Below the pieces are notes generated by a model. That model searched no databases. It saw only the letters and a program-made list of their open reading frames with translations, and had not been told where the DNA came from. From Microcaldota archaeon (GTDB lineage: Archaea; Micrarchaeota; Micrarchaeia; Anstonellales; Bilamarchaeaceae): 64,000 nt of DNA. Positions 42,454 to 50,655 of the stretch are shown one piece after another; the stretch's first letter is position 1; each line of letters opens with the position of its first letter. The translations under genes were made by a program, and so were the position numbers. The stretch lies in assembly GCA_018812715.1 (NCBI GenBank), contig JAHJCT010000011.1, positions 50,614-114,613 of the forward strand. The letters run 5' to 3'.

Positions 42454-43708
42454 ATGGCAAGAAGGAAAATTCGTGAATATAGCGCAAAAAGACTACTCAG
42501 CAAGTATCTAGAGTTACCTATTCGATCTTTGCAGGTAACTTCTGATATTGATTTTAAGAAACTTGCAAAAGAAAATCCTTGGCTACATGATGAAAAGCTG
42601 GTTGTGAAACCAGATATGTTATTTGGTAAACGAGGCAAACATAACTTAGTATTACTTAATGCCAATCTACAAGGTGCAGAGGAGTTTATTAAAGAGAAAC
42701 TTGGTACTGAAGTAGAAATAAGTGGCATCAAAGGTCCAATCACGCATTTTATTCTTGAACCATTTGTCCCCCATAATGATGAATATTATTTATCCATTCT
42801 TTCTACAAGAGAAGGTAGCTTTATCAGTTTTTCCACTGCTGGCGGGATGGAAATTGAAGAAAATTGGGGAAAGATGAAAACCATCACCGTTCCAATTGAC
42901 GAATCTCTTCCTGAAAAAAAATCTTAATGATCTTGTTGCCTCTCTTCCTGATGAAAGAAAAAAGAAAGCAGTTGATTTTATCAGAAGATGCTATAATACT
43001 TTTCTTGATCTTGATTTTAGTCTTCTGGAAATGAATCCGTTTACATTTAATACAGATGGAAATGCAATTCCACTTGATATGCGTGTAGAAGTTGATGACA
43101 CTGCTTCTTTCAAAAACATGAAAAAATGGAATGGTATAATCTTTCCGCAACCATTTGGCAGAAGATTGTATCCAGAAGAACAATTTGTCAAAGAATTGGA
43201 TGAGAAAACTGGAGCATCACTTAAACTCACTGTTCTCAATCCCCGGGGGCATATCTGGACAATGGTTGCTGGTGGTGGAGCGAGTGTAATCTATACCGAT
43301 ACTGTAGTTGATCTTGGTTTTGGAGCGGAACTTGGCAATTATGGAGAGTATAGTGGCGATCCAAATGAAGAAGAAACATATCTATATGCAAAGACAATAC
43401 TTGATTTAGCAACAAGACGTCCAGATGGAAAACCAAGAGCACTTCTTATAGGTGGGGGCATTGCAAATTTTACTGATGTTGCAAAAACTTTCAAAGGCAT
43501 CATTCGTGCTCTTAAAGAATACAAAGAACATTTACAAAAATCCAATACTAGGATTTATGTACGCAGGGGTGGCCCCAACTATCAGACTGGTCTAAAACTA
43601 ATGCGTGAACTTGGAAAGGAACTCGGTGTACCTATAGAGGTTTATGGCCCTGAAACTAGCATGACAAAAATAGTTCCATTGGCTATTGATTATGTAAAAG
43701 GTAGATAA
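42454..43708 (+). CDS. aclB: ATP-citrate lyase small (ATP-grasp) subunit, frameshifted at an A8 run
   Basis: The sequence encodes two adjoining pieces of one protein. Frame 1 (42454-42927) runs from [15 protein letters not shown] through [14 protein letters not shown] to a stop after DESLPEKKS. Another frame continues [16 protein letters not shown] to [11 protein letters not shown] and stops at 43708. Dropping one A from the run of eight A (42914-42921) joins them as [16 protein letters not shown], matching the homologous part of human ACLY, and gives about 417 residues. [24 protein letters not shown] and YGEYSGDP are the ATP-grasp and CoA-ligase-like features. The change could be a sequencing error, a mutation, or a slippage site. 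A TTG at 42896 could start the second piece alone but has no ribosome site. Confidence 0.85.
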
Positions 43709-43710
43709 TT

Positions 43711-45537
43711 ATGAATGCAAAACTTTTTTCTAAGGAAACACAGGCTCTTATCTATAACTTCAAAGCAAACCCTGTGCAAAGAATGCTTGATTTTGATCAT
43801 ATCTCGCAAAGAACAATTCCTTCTATTGCTGCTTTGATCAGTCCAGGTTCAACTGGAGAATTCCACAAGGCCTTTTTTGGCAATAAGGAAATACTACTTC
43901 CGGTCTACGGCAGTATAAAAGAAGCCATTGCAGCCCATCCAAAAGCAGATGTAATGATTAACTTTGCTTCCTTCAGAAGTGCATATGCATCTACTAAAGA
44001 AGCACTTGAAACAGACGGCATTAATACAATTGTAATAATTGCTGAAGGTATCCCAGAAAATGAAACAAAAGAACTCACAGCGCTTTCAAAAAAGAAAAAT
44101 AAAATGATAATTGGTCCAGCTACTGTTGGCGGAGTTCAGGCTGGTGCATTTAAGATAGGCAACACAGCAGGTACTGTTGATAATATAATTGCATGCAAAC
44201 TCCATAGGCCTGGTTCAGTTGGTTTTGTATCAAAATCTGGTGGCCTTTCCAATGAAATGTATAATATTCTTGCACAAACAACAGATGGTCTTTATGAGGG
44301 AATAGCAATTGGCGGTGATGCCTATCCTGGTTCTACCCTTCTCGATCACCTTCTTCGTTTTGAACAAATCCCTGAGATAAAAATGAATGTAATGCTTGGT
44401 GAACTTGGAGGAAGAGACGAATATGAAATAGTTCAAGCTGTCAAGGATAGCAAGATCAAAAAGCCATTAGTTGCTTGGGTGACAGGAACATGTGCATCTA
44501 TATTTCCATCAGAGGTTCAATTTGGTCATGCAGGTGCAAAGAGTGGCAAAGAAGCAGAAAGTGCACAAGCCAAAAATAAAGCATTGAAGGAGGTAGGAGT
44601 TATTGTACCCGATTCATTTGAAGACTTTTCAAAAGTTATTGCCGATACCTATAATGATCTTGTTTCTAAAGGAATAATCACTCCAGCTAAAGATATCGAT
44701 CCCCCTCAAATGCCAATGGATCTCAAAAATGCAATGAAAGAGGGGAAAGTAAGAAAAGCAACAAATTTTGTTTCCACAATTTGTAATGACACAGGAGAAG
44801 AACCAACTTATGTGGGTATTTCGATGTCTGAAGTAATCGAAAAAGATTACTCCGTAGGTGATGTAATATCACTTCTTTGGTTTAAGAGAAAACTTCCCAA
44901 ATATGCAACCAAGTTCATTGAAATGTGTTTGATTATTGCAGCAGATCATGGACCATGTGTTTCTGGTGCCCACAACACTATTGTTGCAGCCCGCGCAGGT
45001 AAAGACCTTGTTTCATGTGTGGCTTCTGGTATGCTTACAATTGGACCACGTTTTGGTGGTGCAATTGATGGTGCAGCATTTTATTTCAAAGATGGGTGCG
45101 ACAAAGGCCTTGCACCAGATGAATTTGTTGAAGATATGAAAAACCAAGGAATGAGAATTCCTGGTATAGGGCATAGAATAAAAAGTGCAAAGAATCCGGA
45201 TAAACGTGTAGAACTGCTAAAAAAATATGCTAAGAAGAATTTCCCATCAACCAAATATCTTGATTATGCTCTTGAAGTAGAGAAATATACTTTGCAAAAA
45301 GCCAACAACCTTATTCTGAATGTAGATGGCTGCATTGGTATTCTTTTTGTTGATCTAATGGCTGGTTCCAAGGCTTTTACTGAAGAAGAAATGAAAGATA
45401 TAATTAGCATCGGTTACTTGAATGGTCTTTTCGTGCTTTCGAGAAGTATTGGTTTGATCGGCCATGCATTGGATCAAAAACGTTTGAAACAACCATTGTA
45501 CAGACATCCTCAAGACGATATTTTGTATGAAAATTAA
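43711..45537 (+). CDS. aclA: ATP-citrate lyase large subunit
   Basis: A 608-residue protein, the size of AclA in reductive-TCA bacteria. The first part is succinyl-CoA-synthetase-like with the phosphohistidine FGHAGAKSG (His273). The second, from about residue 340, is citrate-synthase-like with GISMSEVI, DHGPCVSGAHNTI, RFGGAIDGAA and PGIGHRIKS. With the ATP-grasp subunit it cleaves citrate to acetyl-CoA and oxaloacetate using ATP and CoA, or runs in reverse. It starts 2 nt after the small-subunit stop and ends the operon. Confidence 0.95.
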   Translation: MNAKLFSKETQALIYNFKANPVQRMLDFDHISQRTIPSIAALISPGSTGEFHKAFFGNKEILLPVYGSIKEAIAAHPKADVMINFASFRSAYASTKEALETDGINTIVIIAEGIPENETKELTALSKKKNKMIIGPATVGGVQAGAFKIGNTAGTVDNIIACKLHRPGSVGFVSKSGGLSNEMYNILAQTTDGLYEGIAIGGDAYPGSTLLDHLLRFEQIPEIKMNVMLGELGGRDEYEIVQAVKDSKIKKPLVAWVTGTCASIFPSEVQFGHAGAKSGKEAESAQAKNKALKEVGVIVPDSFEDFSKVIADTYNDLVSKGIITPAKDIDPPQMPMDLKNAMKEGKVRKATNFVSTICNDTGEEPTYVGISMSEVIEKDYSVGDVISLLWFKRKLPKYATKFIEMCLIIAADHGPCVSGAHNTIVAARAGKDLVSCVASGMLTIGPRFGGAIDGAAFYFKDGCDKGLAPDEFVEDMKNQGMRIPGIGHRIKSAKNPDKRVELLKKYAKKNFPSTKYLDYALEVEKYTLQKANNLILNVDGCIGILFVDLMAGSKAFTEEEMKDIISIGYLNGLFVLSRSIGLIGHALDQKRLKQPLYRHPQDDILYEN

Positions 45538-45582
45538 CAAATGAATACGTTATCCTAAGTAAAACATAAGAAAAGTTCATCG

Positions 45583-45680
45583 GGCAGATGAAACTTTATC
45601 ATAAATATACTCCAAGTAAAGTTTCAAAGAGTGGGGAGGTGGCTGCCCGCCGCAGCCCGCCTCTCTCCGTCTGGGGTGTA
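45583..45680. ncRNA. GC-rich structured RNA candidate
   Basis: In an AT-rich background this stretch is strongly GC-rich. GGGCAG pairs with CTGCCC, enclosing the hairpin GAAACTTTA/TAAAGTTTC. A competing stem pairs GGCTG with CAGCC, extended by AGG/CCT and GGGG/CTCC pairs. A TATA-like TATCATAAATATA lies within the plus-strand sequence near 45600-45612. It lies between aclA and the end of the 59-residue minus-strand gene, so it could also be a two-way terminator. Strand uncertain. Confidence 0.45.
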
Positions 45681-45686
45681 TGAGAA

Positions 45687-45866
45687 TTAGCAGTGAACCT
45701 GTAATCTTTTTTGCTGTTCTATTGCTATTCTAAGCAACATACTTTCCAATGCCGTAAGGCTATTTCTCCCATGAGCATAGTCAATTAATTTATCAAATAT
45801 TTCTTTGTCTCTCCCCTCTAACTCATTTCTATATCGAAGCAGCAAATCCATTTTTTCTTCACTCAT
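45687..45866 (-). CDS. 59-residue helical protein with structured leader
   Basis: A frame starting MSEEKMDLLLRYRNELEG with a near-ideal ribosome site GAGGTGAT 5 nt upstream. The product is charged and helical throughout, ending QKRLQVHC. No family is recognised. The promoter (CTTTATAAAC, about 45970-45979) follows the shared motif at 45988-46009, and a leader of about 80 nt with three hairpins separates it from the ATG. Confidence 0.62.
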   Translation of the reverse strand: MSEEKMDLLLRYRNELEGRDKEIFDKLIDYAHGRNSLTALESMLLRIAIEQQKRLQVHC

Positions 45867-45890
45867 ATGATCACCTCGTAAATATAATGA

Positions 45891-45952
45891 GACCCAATAT
45901 GGGCCCCAACTGGTCGTCGTCCGGGGAAACGTCCCCGACTATTTGAACAAAT
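45891..45952 (-). promoter_or_regulatory. 5' leader with three consecutive hairpins
   Basis: On the minus strand the transcript would contain CTATTTG-TT-CAAATAG, then CGGGGA-CGTT-TCCCCG, then GACC...GGTC enclosing TTGGG/CCCA pairing. They precede the ribosome site of the 59-residue gene. Such a leader could be a riboswitch or protein-binding control element. No known riboswitch class is recognised. Confidence 0.45.
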
Positions 45953-45987
45953 AGAGCACAACAAACCTTGTTTATAAAGAAGAACCA

Positions 45988-46009
45988 GGACACCTCATTT
46001 CCCGGGAAA
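45988..46009 (-). promoter_or_regulatory. Promoter-proximal motif, copy 3
   Basis: On the minus strand: TTTCCCGGGAAATGAGG then TGTCC, differing at one base from copy 2 over 22 positions. TATA-like CTTTATAAAC follows about 9 nt later, leading to the 59-residue gene. On the other side it lies 106 nt before a plus-strand lipoprotein gene. Confidence 0.6.
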
Positions 46010-46114
46010 TTGACATGTCCATTTCTTGGTACTATGAGGTAGGGCCCCTTAGCCCGCGGAAATATCAAACCAGACAAGCGAAAGTTATTTAATAAATAAT
46101 AATGGACTCTATCC

Positions 46115-46987
46115 ATGAAACTAGCACATATTCTTTCTTGTCTAATGCTTTTTTTTCTATTCTTTGGATGTATTGATAATGGTGAAGATGAACTAATTAC
46201 AATAGAACAGCCTGAAGAAAATATTATTGAACAAAATGATTCTGAAAATATAAATGATTCACTTCAACAACCTGAAGAAGAAACTCTTGAAAATTTAGTT
46301 GATCCGAGTGTTGAAGTTAGAAAATATGGTTACGATGGTCCTAATAAAATCTCAATGGAATTTTGCAAATCTTTCTATAACGAAACTTCTGAAAAATACT
46401 ATTACCTAGCATCATATTATCATGGAACCTATCCAGAAGAAGGAGATTTTGATCTAATTACAGGAACCTATTTCTGTAGTTCAGAGGCTCATAGGATGGG
46501 TGGCAGTTGTAATGGTAATTTTCCAGGTGGAGACTCAATTTATTGTGGAAAAGGACGTGAAGGTGATTACAGATGCTGGGATGGAACATGCATGACTTTA
46601 GAAGAATATTCTAATAGAACATGTCTTGACAAACAAGGTGGTGATGGCAATTATGAACTTTGCAGTGGCAAACGCTTTGTTCATAAAACTGGCATTGTTT
46701 TTGTTCCATTCTTTGAAACTAATGAATCATATATTCTGATATATAATGCAAACACTTCTAACTTCTCTACAGAATCAGCTTATGGCCCATATCTTGAGCC
46801 AACATATATTGAAACTGAATATGATGTAGTTCAGTTTTCTGTTGCTCAACATCATCCAGAAACAGTGCTTTTGACTATAACAACAAAAGGTGGCCTAGAT
46901 CCAGCTGTTATCCCATGGTGGCCCGGAATGCCACGTGAGTTATGTTTGACAGTATTCCACAACGAAACATATAGGTGTGGTCCATAG
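46115..46987 (+). CDS. Secreted lipoprotein, unknown function
   Basis: A 290-residue protein with signal LAHILSCLMLFFLFFGC and a lipobox cysteine. An acidic, Asn-rich linker (residues 22-60) leads to a Cys-containing domain with TYFCSSEAHRMGGSCNG and YRCWDGTCMTLEEYSNRTC. The C-terminus is beta-rich. Several N-x-S/T sites suggest glycosylation. A TATA-like TTATTTAATAAAT lies about 25 nt before the ATG. It overlaps the BofA-like gene by 13 nt. Confidence 0.72.
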   Translation: MKLAHILSCLMLFFLFFGCIDNGEDELITIEQPEENIIEQNDSENINDSLQQPEEETLENLVDPSVEVRKYGYDGPNKISMEFCKSFYNETSEKYYYLASYYHGTYPEEGDFDLITGTYFCSSEAHRMGGSCNGNFPGGDSIYCGKGREGDYRCWDGTCMTLEEYSNRTCLDKQGGDGNYELCSGKRFVHKTGIVFVPFFETNESYILIYNANTSNFSTESAYGPYLEPTYIETEYDVVQFSVAQHHPETVLLTITTKGGLDPAVIPWWPGMPRELCLTVFHNETYRCGP

Positions 46988-47226
46988 TAGTCGTAGAATT
47001 ATTTGCTCTGCTCATTGCAGTTTTGCTTCTTTATCTATTTTTCAAATTCTTTAAGACAATAGTGAAAATAATTCTCAATTCAATTGTAGGAATTGTAGTA
47101 CTATTTCTACTCAATTTCTTTTTTGACATTCCTATAAACATTTTTTCTATTCTAATTGTGGCACTTGCAGGTTTTCCAGGCGTTCTATTAATATTAATAC
47201 TTCATTTTCTTGGAATTGCATTCTAA
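46975..47226 (+). CDS. BofA-family small membrane protein
   Basis: An 83-residue protein from a GTG start with three hydrophobic segments. The C-terminal half NSIVGIVVLFLLNFF followed by DIPINIFSILIVALAGFPGV matches the BofA domain, known from the pro-sigma-K processing inhibitor of Bacillus and also annotated in many archaea. Sporulation is irrelevant here; in archaea the role is unknown, perhaps control of a membrane protease. The start overlaps the lipoprotein gene, so the two are co-translated. Confidence 0.75.
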   Translation: MWSIVVVELFALLIAVLLLYLFFKFFKTIVKIILNSIVGIVVLFLLNFFFDIPINIFSILIVALAGFPGVLLILILHFLGIAF

Positions 47227-47276
47227 ATTCCGTAAGTTTTTAAATAATCATTACCAATGTTTCCAAAAGTGATCTT

Positions 47277-48185
47277 ATGAAACGTCTATTGATTTTCTTT
47301 GTCCTGCTTGCTGGTTTATCATCAGCATGGACAAATGATGCATTGCCTGATATACTCAATGCACGTTATGAGTATGTATCTTGTGATGTAAATTATGCGG
47401 ATGAGTGGCTTTCAATGAGAGAAGACTGCGCTGATCAGGAGGAAGTTCCTGTTTTTGATTCTTCTGATTACATGAGTACTTTGGAAGATGATCTGGATGA
47501 TCTTAAAGAGGCTGCAGATGAGGCCGATAAATTTGAATTTGGTCTTGCGGCAGTACAGATTGGTGTAGATTCCTTAGATCTTTTAGGTGCAATCTTTCTT
47601 GATGCATTAAACAACAAGACCATGGATTTCTTTTCATGCGTTAGAGATGGCGAACAACCTCTTATGGAAGATCGCAATGATTGCAGGGCAGATGCTATGG
47701 AACTTGAAAGAGAAGCATCGAAGGATTATGTAAATAATGAACTCGATTATGCTAATGAACAAATCGTTGATCTTGAAGAAACTGGTGCCGACACTTCTGG
47801 CATGGAAGAGATTGTTGATTATGGGGAAGAGCTCATTGATGATATAGATCCTGCTTTTGATAGTGGGGATATCAAAGAAGTGAGAAAGCTTTATCTAAGG
47901 CATTCACGACTTGTGCTTCTCTTCAGATTAGAAAAGATGCATTCAACAATAAACTACGTAGAACCAATAATAGAAAGCGGGCACAACGACAACAAAGATG
48001 AAATTCTTGAAAGAGGGGATGACTTAAGAGATGATGTAGAAGATCTCCTTGTTCAGTGTGAATATTCTGATGAGGTTGATGACAATTGGGATTACGCACG
48101 AGACAATCTTGAATGCTGGGGTGATTCCCTTGATCTCTTTGAAGAGTTCATGGCCTTAGGGGCTTTGATATTGGAAGGTGCATAA
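47277..48185 (+). CDS. Secreted acidic helical protein
   Basis: A 302-residue protein with a clear signal RLLIFFVLLAGLSSAWT. The mature part is very acidic and mostly helical, with Asp/Glu-rich segments such as DDLDDLKEAADEADKFEF and scattered Cys (SCDVNYADE, EDCADQEE, SCVRDGE). No family is recognised. Its stop overlaps the region of the next lipoprotein start, which suggests an operon. Confidence 0.68.
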   Translation: MKRLLIFFVLLAGLSSAWTNDALPDILNARYEYVSCDVNYADEWLSMREDCADQEEVPVFDSSDYMSTLEDDLDDLKEAADEADKFEFGLAAVQIGVDSLDLLGAIFLDALNNKTMDFFSCVRDGEQPLMEDRNDCRADAMELEREASKDYVNNELDYANEQIVDLEETGADTSGMEEIVDYGEELIDDIDPAFDSGDIKEVRKLYLRHSRLVLLFRLEKMHSTINYVEPIIESGHNDNKDEILERGDDLRDDVEDLLVQCEYSDEVDDNWDYARDNLECWGDSLDLFEEFMALGALILEGA

Positions 48186-48186
48186 T

Positions 48187-48405
48187 ATGAAGATAAAATT
48201 TTTACTATTGTTACTTTTGGGAGTTTCATTCCTTTTCTTTGGATGTGCAAAGAAAGGAGAAGAAACAAATGTGACTCAAACGCCCAATGCAACACAAAAC
48301 ATAAGTGCAGACGATCAAGAACTTGCAGATCTTTTCCAGATTGATACAGACAGACCATTAGGAGACGAGGGTTTAGATACTGGCACACCAAGTTCTCAAA
48401 ATTAA
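48187..48405 (+). CDS. Small lipoprotein
   Basis: A 72-residue lipoprotein, signal KFLLLLLLGVSFLFFGC with the lipobox cysteine near residue 18. The mature part is only about 55 polar residues (TQTPNATQNISADDQE). ATG 48187 directly follows the stop of the preceding secreted protein gene, so the two are probably co-transcribed. Confidence 0.65.
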   Translation: MKIKFLLLLLLGVSFLFFGCAKKGEETNVTQTPNATQNISADDQELADLFQIDTDRPLGDEGLDTGTPSSQN

Positions 48406-48439
48406 TTCTTTTTTATTTTATCTTTTAGAGGTGTTTATT

Positions 48440-48592
48440 ATGAAGAAATGTTTAATTTGTGGTACTACAAACTCTGATGCTTGGATAGAAAAAGAGAACA
48501 TAGCAGGGGAAAAGGCTTATTTTTGTGGTCCTGAACATTACCAGGAATATAAAAAGAAATCTGCAGAAACAGGTCTATGCGAATTCTGTTAA
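48440..48592 (+). CDS. 50-residue zinc-binding protein (TRASH-like)
   Basis: A short frame with GAGGTG 6 nt before the ATG. The product has MKKCLICGTTNSDAW, a central YFCGPEHYQEY and a final CEFC. The Cys-x2-Cys and Cys-x3-His pattern is like TRASH or YHS metal-binding fingers. It is convergent with the ZIP transporter gene, overlapping it by 4 nt, so it may belong to the same metal-related region. Confidence 0.68.
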   Translation: MKKCLICGTTNSDAWIEKENIAGEKAYFCGPEHYQEYKKKSAETGLCEFC

Positions 48593-49326
48593 CCTGCTCC
48601 ATATACCTTTAGTATCCACATAAACACAATTCCAACGAAGAAAATCAATATGTTCTTTATTCCATCCCACCCCTCAGCTTTATGCATCTCAGGTATGAGA
48701 TCAGAAGCTGCTATATAAATGAAATTTCCTGCAGCAAAAGGAACCAAAAATGCAGTTATCCCCGCCATCATTCCAGAAAGTAAATAGCCAACCAAAGCCC
48801 CTAAGATAATCGTTGATTGTGCAATGAAACTGTAGATTATTGCTTTGTTTCTTGGAAGTCCGCCCTTCACCAACACCCCAAAAATACCTAATTGCTGAGG
48901 TAATTCATGTGCTATTATTGCTATCATGGTAGCAATTCCCAGGGGGATACTAATCAGAAAACTAGCAGCAAGAACCAAGCCACCTAAAAAATTATGAACG
49001 CCATCGCCTATCATCATTACATATGAAAATGGATGTATGTCACATTCTTTGCAGTGGTGCCAATGGACATAAGATTCAAGAAAGATAAATAAAATAAAAC
49101 CAGCCAAAGCAGTCAAAAGAACTATTTCTCCATCCATACTTTCTAATGACTCTGGAAGAAGATGTATGAATGCACCACCAAGAAGACTTCCGGCAGCAAA
49201 TGCCATAAGTATATTGGCTATTTTTTTCATATCTTTATTACTAAGCCAGAGTGAAAATACTCCGACAAAGCCCAAAAGTGCATCAACGATCGCTGAGCCC
49301 ATTATCCATAAGAATTCTTCTGCCAT
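48589..49326 (-). CDS. ZIP-family divalent metal transporter
   Basis: A 245-residue transporter with about eight helices. Metal-binding residues are in GDGVHNFLGGLVLAASF (helix 4) and IIAHELPQQLGIFGVL (helix 5), the classic H-N and H-E sites. Between helices 3 and 4 is a His/Cys loop VHWHHCKECDIHPF. It imports zinc, iron or a related ion. It is divergent from a NikR-like regulator, with dyad sites between them. ATG 49326 was preferred to one at 49338. Confidence 0.9.
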   Translation of the reverse strand: MAEEFLWIMGSAIVDALLGFVGVFSLWLSNKDMKKIANILMAFAAGSLLGGAFIHLLPESLESMDGEIVLLTALAGFILFIFLESYVHWHHCKECDIHPFSYVMMIGDGVHNFLGGLVLAASFLISIPLGIATMIAIIAHELPQQLGIFGVLVKGGLPRNKAIIYSFIAQSTIILGALVGYLLSGMMAGITAFLVPFAAGNFIYIAASDLIPEMHKAEGWDGIKNILIFFVGIVFMWILKVYGAG

Positions 49327-49361
49327 AATGTCATACAAGTGTCAAAGTTAATAAATATTCC

Positions 49362-49410
49362 TTTAAATGTTATTAAGTTTATAATAAAACATTACAAATG
49401 TTAATAATGT
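49362..49410. promoter_or_regulatory. Metal-regulator operator region with nested dyads
   Basis: ACATTA-N10-TAATGT (49389-49410) is a perfect 6-bp dyad next to the NikR-like start. A related AATGTTATT lies at 49366-49374 with imperfect partner AATAAAACATT. Both sit between the divergent ZIP transporter and the regulator, where a NikR-type protein should bind. Confidence 0.55.
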
Positions 49411-49416
49411 GATAAA

Positions 49417-49797
49417 ATGGAGATTGTCAGCGTATCACTTGACAAAACAACACTGGACGAACTCAATAAAACACAGGAGCAATTGGGGTTTAAGAGCAGA
49501 TCCAAGCTCATTCGTGCAACTATAAATTCTCTTCTTAATGAGTACAAGGTATTTGAAGAGCTAAAAGGCCATTGTGATGCGGTATTTACTATAACCCACA
49601 ACCAGCACGAAGGAAGCGAACTTAGTAGAGTAATGAAGCAATTCGAAGGAGTAATCCGCACTGAAATTCATCAACACCATGCAGGCACTTGCCTTCGTGT
49701 ATTGATTGCCTGTGGTGATGCAGAAATGTTGCATCGGCTTTTTTCTCTACTCAAGAAGAGTAAAGGAGTGAGAAGCGTAAAGTGTTCCATGCTCTGA
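49417..49797 (+). CDS. NikR-like metal-responsive ribbon-helix-helix regulator
   Basis: A 126-residue protein. The N-terminal ribbon-helix-helix is EIVSVSLDKTTLDELNK with SRSKLIRATINSLL. The C-terminal ACT-like domain has FTITHNQHEGS and EIHQHHAGTCLRVLIACG, where the His-His and Cys form the nickel site of NikR. Binding metal would switch DNA affinity. The divergent ZIP transporter is the likely target, so the sensed ion may be nickel or zinc. Length is normal for the family. Confidence 0.88.
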   Translation: MEIVSVSLDKTTLDELNKTQEQLGFKSRSKLIRATINSLLNEYKVFEELKGHCDAVFTITHNQHEGSELSRVMKQFEGVIRTEIHQHHAGTCLRVLIACGDAEMLHRLFSLLKKSKGVRSVKCSML

Positions 49798-49877
49798 CGA
49801 AGCAAGCCTTTTAAACCTGTCTTCATAAAGTACTTTTACCGATTTTTAAAACCGATGACAGAAATCGAGGTGTAAAT

Positions 49878-50243
49878 ATGACATATGTGGATTTAGAAAC
49901 TCCAGAGGAGCTTGTGCCTCAAATCGTTGAAATGCTCTCAGTAGCAAAAGACGGTGGAAAAGTAAAAAAAGGCGTTAATGAAACTACAAAATCTATAGAA
50001 AGAAGAACAGCACAGTTTGTTGTTATAGCTGGCGATGTTAGTCCAGAAGAAGTCGTAGTTCACATTCCTATTCTATGTAAAGATAGTGGGATACCATATG
50101 CATTTTTAGCAACGAAAAAAGAATTGGGTACTGCAATTGGTCTTGAAGTCGGTACTTCAGTTGTTGCTGTTGAAAATGCAGGGGGAGCTGCAGAAAAACT
50201 TCAGGATATTATAAAGAAATTACCTAAACCAGAAAAAAAGTGA
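49878..50243 (+). CDS. rpl7ae: Ribosomal protein L7Ae
   Basis: A 121-residue L7Ae. The RNA-binding signature KKGVNETTKSIERRTAQFV and the IPYAFLATKKELGTAIG segment are intact. L7Ae binds kink-turns in 23S rRNA, box C/D and H/ACA RNAs and RNase P. A TATA-like TTTTTAAAAC and AGGTG ribosome site precede it. It opens the standard archaeal cluster L7Ae-S28e-L24e-ndk. Confidence 0.97.
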   Translation: MTYVDLETPEELVPQIVEMLSVAKDGGKVKKGVNETTKSIERRTAQFVVIAGDVSPEEVVVHIPILCKDSGIPYAFLATKKELGTAIGLEVGTSVVAVENAGGAAEKLQDIIKKLPKPEKK

Positions 50244-50248
50244 TCTGA

Positions 50249-50455
50249 ATGTCTGAAGGTTATCCAGCTGAGATTGTAGAAATTCGTACAAAAACAGGAG
50301 TTTACGGAGAGATCTATCAAGTTCTTTGTAAGGTCCTTGAAGGTCCTGATACCGGCCGAGTGATACTTCGTAATATTAAAGGCCCTGTCAAAAAAGGCAT
50401 GATAATTGTTTTACTTGAAACCGATAGGGAAGCAAAAGAAATAAAGGCAAGGTGA
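50249..50455 (+). CDS. rps28e: Ribosomal protein S28e
   Basis: A 68-residue S28e with [20 protein letters not shown] and the C-terminal [15 protein letters not shown], then [14 protein letters not shown], as in all archaeal/eukaryotic S28. It lies in the small subunit near the mRNA exit. Five nt separate it from L7Ae. Confidence 0.96.
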   Translation: MSEGYPAEIVEIRTKTGVYGEIYQVLCKVLEGPDTGRVILRNIKGPVKKGMIIVLLETDREAKEIKAR

Positions 50456-50459
50456 AAAT

Positions 50460-50651
50460 ATGAACTGCTCATTTTGTGACGTTCCGATGTCTAAGGGAAG
50501 CGGAACCATGTATGTTAAAAAAGATGGATCTGTTTTCTACTTCTGTTCTAGCAAATGTAGGAAGAACAGTTTAGTATTAAAAAGAGAAGGTAGAAGACAA
50601 AAGTGGACTCCTGCAGCAAAGAAATTTGCAGCAAGACAAGGGAATAAGTGA
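50460..50651 (+). CDS. rpl24e: Ribosomal protein L24e
   Basis: A 63-residue L24e. The zinc-binding CSFCDVPMSKGSGTMYVKK and FYFCSSKCRKN supply the four cysteines, followed by the basic C-terminal helix. It is a large-subunit protein near the factor-binding side. Four nt after S28e. Confidence 0.96.
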   Translation: MNCSFCDVPMSKGSGTMYVKKDGSVFYFCSSKCRKNSLVLKREGRRQKWTPAAKKFAARQGNK

Positions 50652-50655
50652 TAAC

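Noticed and set aside
42896..43708. Second half of aclB as an independent gene from a TTG start
   Set aside because: No ribosome site precedes the TTG, and the two halves join collinearly with one protein after a one-base correction.
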